A DNA stretch of 64,000 bases from Ancylomarina euxina. GTDB taxonomy: Bacteria > Bacteroidota > Bacteroidia > Bacteroidales > Marinifilaceae. The position numbers and the translations under genes were made by a program. The notes beneath the pieces are model-generated. The model had not been told where the DNA came from. It was given only the letters and a program-made list of their open reading frames with translations, and did not search any database. Numbering within the stretch: position 1 is the stretch's first letter; every line of letters begins with the position of its first letter. Location of the stretch: assembly GCF_003863355.1 (NCBI RefSeq), contig NZ_QQWG01000007.1, forward strand, positions 1-64,000, written 5' to 3'. This document shows, piece after piece, positions 54,890 through 64,000 of the stretch.

Positions 54890-57800
54890 ATGCTAGAAGC
54901 CTTCTTAATCAGCTTAACTGCAAATCTTATAACAAATGCTGGACAAACAGCTTTCAACAAAGTTTTTAAAAAAGATAACTTCTACGATAAAATTCAAAAT
55001 GCTTTCAATCTAGCATGTGATAATTGGGCTAAGAATTCAGATACTAGGGATCGAAAGAAAATCTTCTCAAAGAAAAATTTTGAACTTCTCATAGAATGTT
55101 CCACAAATCCTAATCTGATAGAAAAGTTAGATGATGAAACAACTGAACTTATTGAATTATTTAAATTAGAATTGCAAAAAGATCTCGCATTATGGAATTA
55201 CGTTGATGCTAAAATGCAAGAACAGCAAACAATTAGGCTTATAGGTTTAGAAAAACATATTGAGAAATTAATTACTGATTTTAGTAAAAGTCTAGAAGGA
55301 ACACCCATCAGAAATAAAGCACTAGAAGATGTTTTAGTACCATATGATAAAATTTTCAGCCACCAATTAGACACGAATAACCAGAATCTACCATTACAGT
55401 TCCACCGAAATTATCTTGGTAGAGAAAATGAAATACAAGATTTAGACTATTTTATCAAATATTCTGATGAAAACACCATTGCTATTATAGCAGATGGTGG
55501 ATATGGCAAAACTCGATTTTGTATTGAGTATTTCAAACAATATATTGATACAGATGAAGATTTTGAAGCATTAGTTCTTAATGCCAACGCATTTAAGTGC
55601 GTTAACTTTGCAGATCAATTACGATCTGACAAGACAATTGTTGTTCTATTTGATGATGCTCATAAACATCCACATATATTAGATGATTTAATAACATTAT
55701 CAAACACCATTGAAAACCTAAAGCTTATCTTGACCATTAGGAAGGCTTCATTTCAGGATACATTACACAAACTTTCAACACACAATCAATCGTTCGAAGA
55801 AATTAAACTCAAACAACTACCCCCAAAAGAAACTAAAAGTTTATTTAGGGATACAATTAGAGCACATGAAAGTCAAATCCTTAGATATGCTGAGCTATCT
55901 AAAGGTATTCCAATAGTTATTCTTGCACTATGCCAAAATATAGTGAATGGTAAAAATAACTCTATCCTATCTGAAGAAGAATTCTTTTCTCAATTTGTAT
56001 TAGGAATTAAAAGGGACGTTATCAATGATATTCATGGTAAATCATATTTAGAAGAAGAAAAAATTAATAAGACAATCGAACTAATTAGCTTCTTTTCTCC
56101 CATATTGAACATTGAGGAAGAAATTAATAGAATTGCAGAATTAAATGAAATTAGCCTTGATGACACAATTCAAATTATTGATCATCTAAATGATATTGAA
56201 TTCATAAGAAAGACAAACGAAATATCAATTACTCCAGACCCATACAGTGATGCTATTTTTACAAATTCAGCCAATAGACTTACAACCATCCTTAAACAAG
56301 ATATTACGCCATTTACAGAACGGTTTATACGAAATCTTGTTGAGGTTGAAAATTCGTCAAAGCTTAAATGTAATGTCAGTGAAGTTCTAAATAAATTCAT
56401 CACATCATTTAATGAACCTGATAGTGACATTAATACGCTCAATAGAAAGCTTGAAACTTTAAGAGCATTTGCTTACAAAAAACCCAAAGAGTGTTACTTA
56501 GCCTTAAAGTATATAATTAACAGTCATAAATCAGATGAATCATTCTGGCTTACCAAAGAAGACAATTTATGGAATTCATACTCTTTAAAGAAGACTCATG
56601 AACTTATCGTTGAGATCTTATCCGTGATAGCAATCAACATACAAAAGGAGCAAGATTTTAATAATCTTTATCAACTGATATGGATTTATGGCGAATGCAC
56701 GCAAGAACTAACCGCTTTTAGCAAAATTTTTCGTTACCGAGAATATGATTTCGATGAATTCGGTTACCATCCTAGCACTATTTGTGCGAGACAATCTTTT
56801 CTAATAGATAAGCTTAATAATTATACCCAAGAAGATATTAGCGATGAAGTCATATCAGATCATATATATAATTGTTGTAAGACTTTACTTGTGCTTGAAT
56901 TCGATATAGAATCAATATATGATAAGCATACAGGAAAAATATCTATTGGACAACGTCCAGTAACACAAAATGAAATAACCGAAAACATACGCCTAAGAGC
57001 TTTCGATCTTCTTTTTAATATTTATTCAATTCATCGTAAGGATAAGGTTTCACGAAAATACCTTGAATCAATTGTTCGTACCTTATTCTATTGTAAAGTG
57101 GTAGAAAATAAAAAGTATACCTACAATCAGGATAAAGAGATCGACTTAGTTTATGAATTCCTATTTAAACTTCTAAAAGACAGTCCTCATATTTACGAGA
57201 GAATAACACTTATTCGTCAAATAAAACTTTTCGAAAGAAGAGAAATACAAGAAAAATATCAAGGCATCAATAAAGAACTACTCGAACTAGTCGAGCATGT
57301 TGATACTGCTAAAGAAAGTCTAAACCTTCTCTTGCACCATGAATTCTTTACTGTAAAAAATAATATTGATCAACTTTTCCAAGGAGTACTAGAATTGTAT
57401 GATCCGAATTGGGAGACTCTATTCATAGATTTAATTGAAATTAAATCGAACATGCTTAATGATGATTACTCTAATTTTCATGAGATATTAAGTCATTTAA
57501 TTAAAATATATCCCAAAAAAGCAATTTCATTATTAGACTTAGTTATAGAACAATACCCAAAAGAAGTAAATTACTATTCCACTTTAATTAGGGCAACTAA
57601 TGATCAAGATTATTTCTATTCAACAATTCAAAAAATATGGGAAAATGAAGAAGTAAATTCCAAAAGAACTGTCGTTTGGATGCTTACCTATGGTAGGAAT
57701 CAAGACACAACACTGTATCAAGAAACAGATTTAGAATTCTTCGAAGAAGTAATCAAAACTAAAAATAAGGAAGTTTTCTGGGCACTTGAAAACACACTTC

Positions 57801-58657
57801 CACAATATCTGTTTTTAAGTTCTACAAAAACGCTAGCTCTTATCACTGAAATACTAAAGGTTGAAGAACTGGGTAGAATGAAAGGAGCATTACTCCAATC
57901 ATTATTTGATGAAAAAGAACTCGTTGAAAAACACAAAGATGAAGTTAAAGATTTCATCTTTAATGAAACTATTAAAATTCCTTTAGATACTACTTTTTTT
58001 GAATCAGCTTTAAGCTTTCTTGATTTGAATTTTGGTTTTGAAACTCTATTTAAATATTTACAAGAAAAATTTGAAGATTCCATTAAACAACAAGATTACC
58101 TTGATATATCACTTACCAGACATTACAATTATCCTCATAAAAAAACGGAAGATGTTGAGCGAAATTTTTTAACCGCCATAGAATGGTATACTGAGCTAAA
58201 TAAAAAAAACAGTTACCACCTTGAACTTGTGGAATATCTTAGACCAATTAACATTGATGTAAATAACTTTAGTCCGTTATTAACTGAATTAATCAACAAA
58301 TATGAAGACCTCAATAAATTACTTGACTTATTCGATGCATTAAATACCTACGAGAATAGGAGTGAAGAATTTGTTGCAATGATTATCACAATCGCTAACA
58401 AAATGAGTGAAAAATTTACTCTCACAGAGAAAAATTTGATCCAACTATTTAGCAGTGAATTCATTTATAATATGGGTAGCAAATGTGGAACAGGATACGC
58501 ACCCTTTCCACAAGATATTGCGCACAGAGATTTAATTAAAAAGCTATTAGAAAGCTGCGATATTGATAGTAAAGTTAGTGGTATTCTAAACGGATCTTTA
58601 ATACATGTGCAAAAAGAAATTGACAGATTTAAAGATAAAGGAGATAAGAGATGGTAA
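54890..58657 (+). CDS. Large STAND-like P-loop ATPase, candidate defence protein
   Basis: 1255 residues. N-terminal helical domain (1-150, MLEAFLISLTANLITNAGQT is amphipathic, not clearly membrane-spanning). Linker with FHRNYLGRENEIQDL (about 172-186), the usual entry to a STAND/NACHT-type NTPase. Walker A ADGGYGKTRF (201-210); Walker B TIVVLFDDAH (249-258); then LKLILTIRKASFQ resembles the sensor segment. From about 430 onward the protein is a long helical solenoid without enzyme motifs. This architecture (effector-like N-domain, P-loop, helical repeats) is that of bacterial NLR-like proteins. No known effector domain (nuclease, TIR, protease) is recognised, so function is inferred. Single gene in an accessory stretch. 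Confidence 0.8.
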   Translation: MLEAFLISLTANLITNAGQTAFNKVFKKDNFYDKIQNAFNLACDNWAKNSDTRDRKKIFSKKNFELLIECSTNPNLIEKLDDETTELIELFKLELQKDLALWNYVDAKMQEQQTIRLIGLEKHIEKLITDFSKSLEGTPIRNKALEDVLVPYDKIFSHQLDTNNQNLPLQFHRNYLGRENEIQDLDYFIKYSDENTIAIIADGGYGKTRFCIEYFKQYIDTDEDFEALVLNANAFKCVNFADQLRSDKTIVVLFDDAHKHPHILDDLITLSNTIENLKLILTIRKASFQDTLHKLSTHNQSFEEIKLKQLPPKETKSLFRDTIRAHESQILRYAELSKGIPIVILALCQNIVNGKNNSILSEEEFFSQFVLGIKRDVINDIHGKSYLEEEKINKTIELISFFSPILNIEEEINRIAELNEISLDDTIQIIDHLNDIEFIRKTNEISITPDPYSDAIFTNSANRLTTILKQDITPFTERFIRNLVEVENSSKLKCNVSEVLNKFITSFNEPDSDINTLNRKLETLRAFAYKKPKECYLALKYIINSHKSDESFWLTKEDNLWNSYSLKKTHELIVEILSVIAINIQKEQDFNNLYQLIWIYGECTQELTAFSKIFRYREYDFDEFGYHPSTICARQSFLIDKLNNYTQEDISDEVISDHIYNCCKTLLVLEFDIESIYDKHTGKISIGQRPVTQNEITENIRLRAFDLLFNIYSIHRKDKVSRKYLESIVRTLFYCKVVENKKYTYNQDKEIDLVYEFLFKLLKDSPHIYERITLIRQIKLFERREIQEKYQGINKELLELVEHVDTAKESLNLLLHHEFFTVKNNIDQLFQGVLELYDPNWETLFIDLIEIKSNMLNDDYSNFHEILSHLIKIYPKKAISLLDLVIEQYPKEVNYYSTLIRATNDQDYFYSTIQKIWENEEVNSKRTVVWMLTYGRNQDTTLYQETDLEFFEEVIKTKNKEVFWALENTLPQYLFLSSTKTLALITEILKVEELGRMKGALLQSLFDEKELVEKHKDEVKDFIFNETIKIPLDTTFFESALSFLDLNFGFETLFKYLQEKFEDSIKQQDYLDISLTRHYNYPHKKTEDVERNFLTAIEWYTELNKKNSYHLELVEYLRPINIDVNNFSPLLTELINKYEDLNKLLDLFDALNTYENRSEEFVAMIITIANKMSEKFTLTEKNLIQLFSSEFIYNMGSKCGTGYAPFPQDIAHRDLIKKLLESCDIDSKVSGILNGSLIHVQKEIDRFKDKGDKRW

Positions 58658-59409
58658 AAACACAACTTCCATAATCAACAGCACTAAGGCTCTTAAATTT
58701 ATATTTTAATAAAAAAACAAAGGGCCATTTTTCAGTTTAATTTGCCCGTCGTAAAACTTTTAATGCCCTTCTAAAAATTTTCAATGAGCTCCTTGAAACT
58801 TTTACGTCAGAAAAATAGGGGTAAAAAGAGCCAATTTAGTCCTCCAAAGTGATCAGATTGTTTCCCAACGTGTCACTTGAGAAATTCAATTCGCTCCGTA
58901 AAACTCTCAAGTAGCTTGGCAAAACTTTCCAGGAAATTGAATTTTGCTTAAAAACACTTACAAGGCTATTTTTTACTTCACTCCAATATTTTAATCCAAC
59001 CTTCAATAAAATCAGACTTTCCATTAAGAACACCTCATGCATAAAACCTAACAATACAATTTTACTGGACAGAACGTTATTTTACAACAAAAATACCACA
59101 GAACAAGCAAACTCTTAATAAACAGAAAGATAAGCCATATCTATTTTGAGCAAAAAAAAAAAAGCTCAAACAAGGCCGTTTTTAATTTAACAGAACGCTT
59201 TCTCAAAACTTTCAAGTAAAAATCAAGCTCAATAAACACCAATATTCAGACTAACAGCCCATTAAAAATAGCTTGCAAAACACCAGTAGATTCGGCACAT
59301 TAAGCATTTTCCTTAAAAAAAAGTTCATTTTTTTTATCATTTTTAAAAATATTCCTTCTTAACTTCAATATACAGTATAAAAATTTATTACTCATTTAAA
59401 CTTTATATT
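58658..59409. other. Gene-poor stretch with degenerate repeats
   Basis: 752 nt without an intact gene. 58732-59230 carries remnants of a heptad-repeat gene (next entry). At 59145-59170 TTTGAGC and GCTCAAA flank a run of 12 A. Confidence 0.65.
58732..59230 (-). pseudogene. Decayed heptad-repeat (coiled-coil) gene
   Basis: On the minus strand the words GAAAGTTTT/AAAAGTTTT recur about every 20-22 nt in two clusters. Translated in the best local frames they give LESFAKLLESFTERIEFLK (stop) and KSFKELIENF (stop) KGIKSFTTGK, i.e. seven-residue units of the type xESFxxL; a further LESFEKAF is near 59215-59190. Frame changes and stops separate the pieces. It looks like the wreck of a repetitive coiled-coil protein; the original product is unknown. 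Confidence 0.5.
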
Positions 59410-60042
59410 ATGCCTACTGTCATTATAAAAAAAGAGTTTCCGGATACCAAAGAAGCAGACTTCAGTAGAAAACGTGACAATTTCCTTGAAAAAGCGCCCC
59501 AGTATGTCGAAGCGGGTATCTTAGCCAGGTAAGAAACTGAAGCTCTCATTCAGGCCTTAAGCGAAGATAAGCTACGTTTGGATAAAAAGAATGACGACAA
59601 AAAGATCGCTCATGATTCTAACGTGGTTTTTCACGAAGAGCATCCTTCTCTGGTTAAGCAATTGCGCACTTACAAGCACATGTCGGACAGTAACACATTA
59701 ATCACACCAGAGATCAGACAGGAATTGGAGCTGTATAATGAAGAAAAAAGCGAAACAACCAACGGAAAGAAGCCTGATTTAAAAGGCCGTGAGGTTGGTG
59801 GACAGGCACAAGTTGCATATACTAAAAAACCTATGCATGGCATTTTGCTGTATGCCAGAATCAACGGTAGCGAATTCGATTTTGAAACCACAGTTAAAGA
59901 TTCAAAATTTACCGACACTCGTCCTCGCAAGAACCCCAAAGAAGTCGAAATCAGAGAATACTATGCTTACTACATTTACGATGGAAAGAAAGTGGGCAAA
60001 CAATCGAAAATTATTCAGGTTTTGCTGCCTCCTATTGAATAA
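59410..60042 (+). pseudogene. Unknown gene broken by one in-frame TAA
   Basis: From the ATG at 59410 the frame reads MPTVIIKKEFPDTKEADFSR and on to GILAR, then TAA at 59530-59532, then ETEALIQALSEDKLRLDKKN and an open frame to 60042. Together 209 codons. One base change (GAA, CAA or AAA to TAA) explains it. The product is highly charged, Lys/Glu-rich, with a C-terminal beta-like part (MHGILLYARINGSEFDF, YYAYYIYDGKKVGKQ). I do not recognise the family. The 154-residue downstream part could still be translated from an internal start. Confidence 0.75.
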
Positions 60043-60096
60043 AGAAGACAAATGCTGACAACTTGCATAAGCAAGGTTTGTTCAGGCTCATCTAAA

Positions 60097-60139
60097 AAAA
60101 AATCTCCTTAACCAATTACTTTGGCTAAGGAGATTTTTT
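60097..60139. terminator. Bidirectional terminator
   Basis: AAAATCTCCTTA/TAAGGAGATTTT with CCA/TGG inside; A-run before, T-run after. Between convergent genes. Confidence 0.8.
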
Positions 60140-60176
60140 CATTTATATCTGTTCAACAGCTTGAACACGGATTCCT

Positions 60177-62633
60177 TTACATAAAACCACCGCCACCTTG
60201 GGTTTCGCGACTATCTCTTTGTTTTCTTCTCTTAGCCTTATTTTTTCCGCTACCAAATCGGTACGAAAAGCCCAGGTAGGCTGTTCTACTTTCCCAATGG
60301 AACTCACCTACCTGATTATACGGTACTTCCGAGTCGAACTTATACTTCATGCCTTCAAAAATATCATTCACTCTAAAGGTAAGTGTTCCTTTTCCTTTTA
60401 AAACGCTATAACTTGCTCCCGTGTTGATCATCCACATAGGATCTACCTCAGACTGAAGGTCTTTCCCACCCCCTCTGTACATGGCAAACAATTGAAATTT
60501 TAATTTTTTAGTGGCTGTAAAACTATTGGATACTCTCACGTTGAACGAATTATTAGTAACCTCAAGATTCTCACCATTCGCAACACCCGTTTCTTTTTGA
60601 ACATACAAATCAGAGCTAGCATTCATCGACCACCATTTGAAGAATCGATAATTGGCCGATAACTCTAAACCATAACGATCGTTACTTTCTGTATTATAAT
60701 ATGACATCTCCATCTTTTCAATATCCAAAGGATCTATATTTAAAACTCTCGAGATATTGTCATTTACACGTCTATAAAATGTCCCTAGAGTTACAGAACC
60801 TTTAGCCAAACCTTTTGTGTAATTGAATTCAAATGAATTCGTAAACTGAGGCTTCAAGCTAGGATTACCAAATGAACTAATCAGAGGTGTACTCCATTCT
60901 CTTATCGGGTTAACCTGCTGGATTGAAGGTCGGTCTACTCTACGGCTGAAACTCAATTGAAACTGATGTTTTTCGCTGGGTGTAAAAGTGAAAAAAGCCG
61001 AGGGATAAACAGTAAACTTACTATCGTTATACTTAGCCCTTTCATCTCCTTTAATAAACTCACCATCTACTTCATATTGCTCAATACGTGCACCCAATTG
61101 CATTGAAAACTCATCTATTTTGTGATTTAAATTCACATATCCAGAATAGATACTTCTGTCGTATGTAAATGCCGAATTAGGTTTCTGTTCAGTCACATAC
61201 CAATCGCCATCGGGGAACATGTTTCCCATATTGTCATATACAAAATCGTGCTGATTTGTTGCTCTTGAATTCTCTGTATCATTCAATCTAAACTCCAATC
61301 CAAATTCCAACTTTGTATTTTCCGACAAAGGATTTGTATAATCCAGATTTAGAAGTGTATTCTTGTAATCATTATTGATATCATCTATATAATTCGAGGT
61401 CAAATCAATCGGATTAAGCAATTCAGTATAAGTTGCATCTTCAGGAGAATTACTTTGACTATAAGTTGCTTCGAACTCCAGGTTGTGTCCTTCTTTTTCA
61501 AAGTCGATTTTATAGTTCAAATTATAAGTTCCACTAGAATTTTCTGTTTCAGATTTCATCAAACTATGATAATCCAAATCTGTTCCTCTTAAAATCTTTG
61601 TAGTACCATCAAATACACCATCGCGAAAATTCTGAGTGGTATAAAATGAAAGTGTATTCTTTTTATTCAAATAGATATCGGCTCCTACTTTTAATAACTG
61701 AGAGTTATTATCGCTATTAAATTCAAAATTCTGAATAATTTCTCCATTTTCATTCTCCAGATATCGGGTCACTTCACCGTAGTTATTTCTTTTCCCTCCA
61801 TTGGCACCAAAATTCATAAAGAAATTTACCGCACCTGTTTTGTAATTCATATCTAAAGAGCCATTTCCACGTGTATTAACGCCACGAGTTACACCCAGGT
61901 TTACGTTTCCATTAAAGCCAATATTGGCATTTTTATTCAATACAATATTAATGATACCACTCATACCCTCAGGATTATATTTTGCCGAAGGATTCGTAAT
62001 TAACTCAACACTTTTAATTGAAGTCGATGGAATTTGTTGTAACAATTGGGCTGCACTAATATTTGTTGGTTTACCATCGACTAATATTCTCACATTTTCG
62101 TTACCTCGTAAGCTCACTGTTCCCGTTTGACTATCAACACTTACAGATTGAACATTGTTTAATACCTCCGAAGCAGTGGCACCAGCAGCAGTTAGGTCTT
62201 TACCTACATTGATAACTTTTCTGTCAATCTTCTGAGTTACTGTAGACAATTCGGCTCTAACAACGACCTCCCCTAAAACTTCAGTGTTTTCTTCGAGCTC
62301 AACAGTTCCAAGTTTATGAGTAGAGTTTTTAGATGTAAAATCCACTTCCCTGACATAAGGTTTGTAACCAATATATTGAATTTCAATAGTATTTTTCCCT
62401 TCAGTAATTTTCTTTATACTAAACTCCCCTTTATCATCAGTAATTCCACCTGTTAGTATCTGATGGTTTGCATCTCTAATTACTATATTTACATAGGGCA
62501 AAGCTTGTTTTGTATTGATATCGATGATCACACCAGAAATGGCACCCAGCTTATTACTTGTATTTTTAGGTGTTTCAGCATGATTAATAAAACTATACAA
62601 CATTAAAATGGTTACAAATAGAATTCTTCTCAT
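60177..62633 (-). CDS. TonB-dependent-receptor-like outer-membrane barrel
   Basis: 818 residues: signal peptide (1-19), a CarboxypepD_reg domain (about 30-120, LGAISGVIIDINTKQALPYVNIVI), a plug-like domain (about 125-245, NNVQSVSVDSQTGTVSLRGNENVRILVDGKPT and GMSGIINIVLNKN) and a large outer-membrane beta-barrel (about 250-800) of the 'OMP_b-brl_3' type. The C-terminus is Arg/Lys/Gly-rich after the last strand (YLGFSYRFGSG), which is unusual because barrels mostly end in an aromatic residue. No SusD partner follows, so it is not a classic PUL pair. Substrate unknown. Confidence 0.92.
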   Translation of the reverse strand: MRRILFVTILMLYSFINHAETPKNTSNKLGAISGVIIDINTKQALPYVNIVIRDANHQILTGGITDDKGEFSIKKITEGKNTIEIQYIGYKPYVREVDFTSKNSTHKLGTVELEENTEVLGEVVVRAELSTVTQKIDRKVINVGKDLTAAGATASEVLNNVQSVSVDSQTGTVSLRGNENVRILVDGKPTNISAAQLLQQIPSTSIKSVELITNPSAKYNPEGMSGIINIVLNKNANIGFNGNVNLGVTRGVNTRGNGSLDMNYKTGAVNFFMNFGANGGKRNNYGEVTRYLENENGEIIQNFEFNSDNNSQLLKVGADIYLNKKNTLSFYTTQNFRDGVFDGTTKILRGTDLDYHSLMKSETENSSGTYNLNYKIDFEKEGHNLEFEATYSQSNSPEDATYTELLNPIDLTSNYIDDINNDYKNTLLNLDYTNPLSENTKLEFGLEFRLNDTENSRATNQHDFVYDNMGNMFPDGDWYVTEQKPNSAFTYDRSIYSGYVNLNHKIDEFSMQLGARIEQYEVDGEFIKGDERAKYNDSKFTVYPSAFFTFTPSEKHQFQLSFSRRVDRPSIQQVNPIREWSTPLISSFGNPSLKPQFTNSFEFNYTKGLAKGSVTLGTFYRRVNDNISRVLNIDPLDIEKMEMSYYNTESNDRYGLELSANYRFFKWWSMNASSDLYVQKETGVANGENLEVTNNSFNVRVSNSFTATKKLKFQLFAMYRGGGKDLQSEVDPMWMINTGASYSVLKGKGTLTFRVNDIFEGMKYKFDSEVPYNQVGEFHWESRTAYLGFSYRFGSGKNKAKRRKQRDSRETQGGGGFM

Positions 62634-62873
62634 AATTATTTTTATTAGGTCGGTTTTGATTTATAACTATAGGACTACACCATAGATTTTTTAGTTACAA
62701 GATAGGTTTAGAATTAACGTTTCTTAACAGCCACGATTGAAACAGAGTTCAATGCTTTATGGCAAGAGACTTCTTTCAAAACCAATACATCATCACCACA
62801 CAAATCATATCTTGTGCCAAAAAACGTATCACACACAAAATCAATACAAAACAATTATAAAGACTCATTTTAA

Positions 62874-62889
62874 TGTTCGATTTCGAACA
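62874..62889. promoter_or_regulatory. Perfect palindrome TGTTCGA-TT-TCGAACA
   Basis: Sixteen-bp perfect dyad about 240 nt upstream of the barrel gene. It could be an operator of a dimeric regulator; no regulator is encoded nearby. Confidence 0.35.
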
Positions 62890-63039
62890 CTTCATGTACG
62901 CTTTTGGATCCTAGAAAGTACTCTTATAATTCAATGGCCTCCCGAAAAACCTGACCAAGTCTTTTCCGCTAGTCAGTGTTTATATTTTCCTATTAAATTA
63001 AGGCTTTCAGGTGCAAGCACTCTGACAGGTTATGCCTAA

Positions 63040-63073
63040 AAAAGCAAGCCAGTTCAAAATATGAACTGGCTTG
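63040..63073 (-). terminator. Terminator of ligA
   Basis: On the minus strand CAAGCCAGTTCA/TGAACTGGCTTG, loop TATTT, then CTTTTTT. Confidence 0.85.
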
Positions 63074-63105
63074 TTTTTACATCTATTATAGCTATGAAGC
63101 TACAA

Positions 63106-64000
63106 TTATCTTATAAGTTCTATAAAGTCTTCCTCTGATATGGTTTTAATTCCAAACTTCTCAACCTTCTCCAATTTACTTGGTCCTACTTTCTCTCCAG
63201 CCAAAAATAAATCGGTTTTCTTAGAAATTGAACTGGTATTCTTTCCACCATTCTGCTCAATCATAGCCTTAAGTTCATCTCTCGAATGTAAACTAAAACT
63301 ACCGGATATCACTATAGATAAACCTTCGAGCTTATTGGTTTGATTTGCCAATTCCTCCTGGCCCAATTCAAATTGCAAACCATGAGCAATCAATTCGTTT
63401 ACCAGATTATTTTGAGCTTCATCTTCGAAGAATAGAATAATGCTTTTCGCAATCTTATCTCCAATTTCATCAATTCCCACTAATTCTTCAAGGCTGGCTT
63501 CTCTCAATCGCTGAATAGATGTTAAGGTTTTAGCCAATTTCTTAGCCACCGTTTGTCCTACATGGCGGATTCCCAATGCGAACAAGACTTTTTCGAAAGG
63601 AACTTGCAATGATTCTTGAATACTAGTCAGAATACGATCAGCGGATTTTTCGCCCATACGATCGAGAGGAAGTAAATCCTCTTTCTTCAAATTATACAGA
63701 TCAGAAATATTTTTCACCAGACCATTCTGATACAGAAGTTCGATAGTTTCCTCACCCAATCCATCAATATTCATGGCCTTACGACCAATAAAGTGCTCAA
63801 TCCGCCCTGTTATTTGGGGTGGACAAGACACTGAGTTGGGACAATAATGATTGGCTTCCCCTTCGAGACGAACCAATTTGGTTTCACAAACCGGACAATT
63901 CTCAATAAACTCGATCTTCTCAGCATTTCCATCTCGCTGATCCACATCAACACCTACAATTTTTGGAATAATCTCGCCACCTTTTTCAACATACACCGAA
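63106..64000 (-). CDS. ligA: NAD-dependent DNA ligase, C-terminal part (runs off right edge)
   Basis: Joins nicks in duplex DNA with NAD+ during replication and repair. The visible 298 codons are the C-terminal half: end of the OB fold (VEKGGEIIPKIVGV), a four-Cys zinc finger (CPVCETKL and CPNSVSCPP), helix-hairpin-helix repeats (KAMNIDGLGEETIELLYQNG; LGIRHVGQTVAKKLA; LVGIDEIGDKIAKSI) and a BRCT domain at the end (LEGLSIVISGSFSLHSRDEL). The adenylation domain with its KxDG lysine is beyond 64000. The real start lies outside the window. Confidence 0.96.
   Translation of the reverse strand, partial: SVYVEKGGEIIPKIVGVDVDQRDGNAEKIEFIENCPVCETKLVRLEGEANHYCPNSVSCPPQITGRIEHFIGRKAMNIDGLGEETIELLYQNGLVKNISDLYNLKKEDLLPLDRMGEKSADRILTSIQESLQVPFEKVLFALGIRHVGQTVAKKLAKTLTSIQRLREASLEELVGIDEIGDKIAKSIILFFEDEAQNNLVNELIAHGLQFELGQEELANQTNKLEGLSIVISGSFSLHSRDELKAMIEQNGGKNTSSISKKTDLFLAGEKVGPSKLEKVEKFGIKTISEEDFIELIR

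Larger units (their letters stand above)
62634..63105. other. Intergenic region upstream of the barrel gene
   Basis: 472 nt without a convincing gene. It holds a perfect palindrome at 62874-62889 and the ligA terminator at 63045-63079. Confidence 0.6.

Noticed and set aside
53843-58657. DUF559 nuclease plus large ATPase as one restriction/defence operon
   Set aside because: They are on opposite strands with another gene and repeats between them, and the nuclease frame is broken.
58836-59054. 72-residue open frame in the gene-poor stretch
   Set aside because: The heptad-repeat signal is in another frame on the same strand; this frame is fortuitous.
62737-63039. 100-residue open frame upstream of the barrel gene
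   Set aside because: Composition is random-like (His and Thr runs), no ribosome-binding context, crosses the palindrome.

Overview
The window is AT-rich chromosomal DNA from a Bacteroidota bacterium. The support is the gene content: DUF3276/PUR-type and DUF5606 proteins, an enlarged NusB, SusC-like 'CarboxypepD_reg' domains, an FeoA-FeoB fusion, a YajC/YbbR/CoaE cluster and menaquinone genes. Several promoters also match the Bacteroidota consensus (TTG, then about 20 nt, then TAnnTTTG). Gene style suggests a marine, facultatively anaerobic member of Marinilabiliales (Marinifilum/Labilibaculum-like); that placement is inference. No rRNA, tRNA or CRISPR array was seen.

Layout. 1-246: the 5' end of a group IIC intron, inserted directly behind the terminator of a cold-shock type DEAD-box helicase (299-2170). 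3105-8052: threonine operon thrABC, preceded by what looks like a Thr/Ile/Met-rich leader peptide and an attenuator hairpin. 8076-20240: housekeeping and envelope genes, including a coiled-coil lipoprotein, an ECF sigma/anti-sigma/DUF4097-like cassette, aminopeptidase P, MsrB, a membrane protein/HTH pair, an AraC regulator and an erythromycin-esterase/CarboxypepD fusion. 20263-24436: menaquinone operon menI-menF-menD-menB on the minus strand. 24627-31761: cold-shock protein, small lipoproteins, DnaJ/TerB protein, then coaE, ybbR, yajC, DUF1573, mntP and nusB on the minus strand. 32243-37884: PUR-type nucleic-acid binding protein, feoAB with its Cys-rich partner, and an arcC-ornithine carbamoyltransferase pair. 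38434-52697: ftsK-lolA, acyl-ACP thioesterase, cinA, M48 protease, large envelope proteins and an RhlE-type helicase.

52700-60050 is the accessory part. It holds REP-like hairpins, a DUF559 endonuclease gene broken by one amber codon and bracketed by inverted CCCCTnnAGGGG repeats, a small possibly RusA-like gene, a 1255-residue P-loop (STAND-like) ATPase that may be a defence protein, a decayed heptad-repeat gene, and a second gene broken by one stop codon. The window ends with a TonB-dependent-receptor-like barrel and the 3' part of ligA.

Functional links visible here: ThrA-ThrB-ThrC convert aspartate to threonine under probable attenuation control; MenF-MenD-MenB-MenI build menaquinone for anaerobic respiration; FeoAB and MntP handle Fe2+ and Mn2+; carbamate kinase plus ornithine carbamoyltransferase suggest ATP generation from citrulline; FtsK-LolA, YajC, the barrel protein and many lipoproteins serve the envelope. 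All family names come from recognising sequence motifs by eye; no database search was run.
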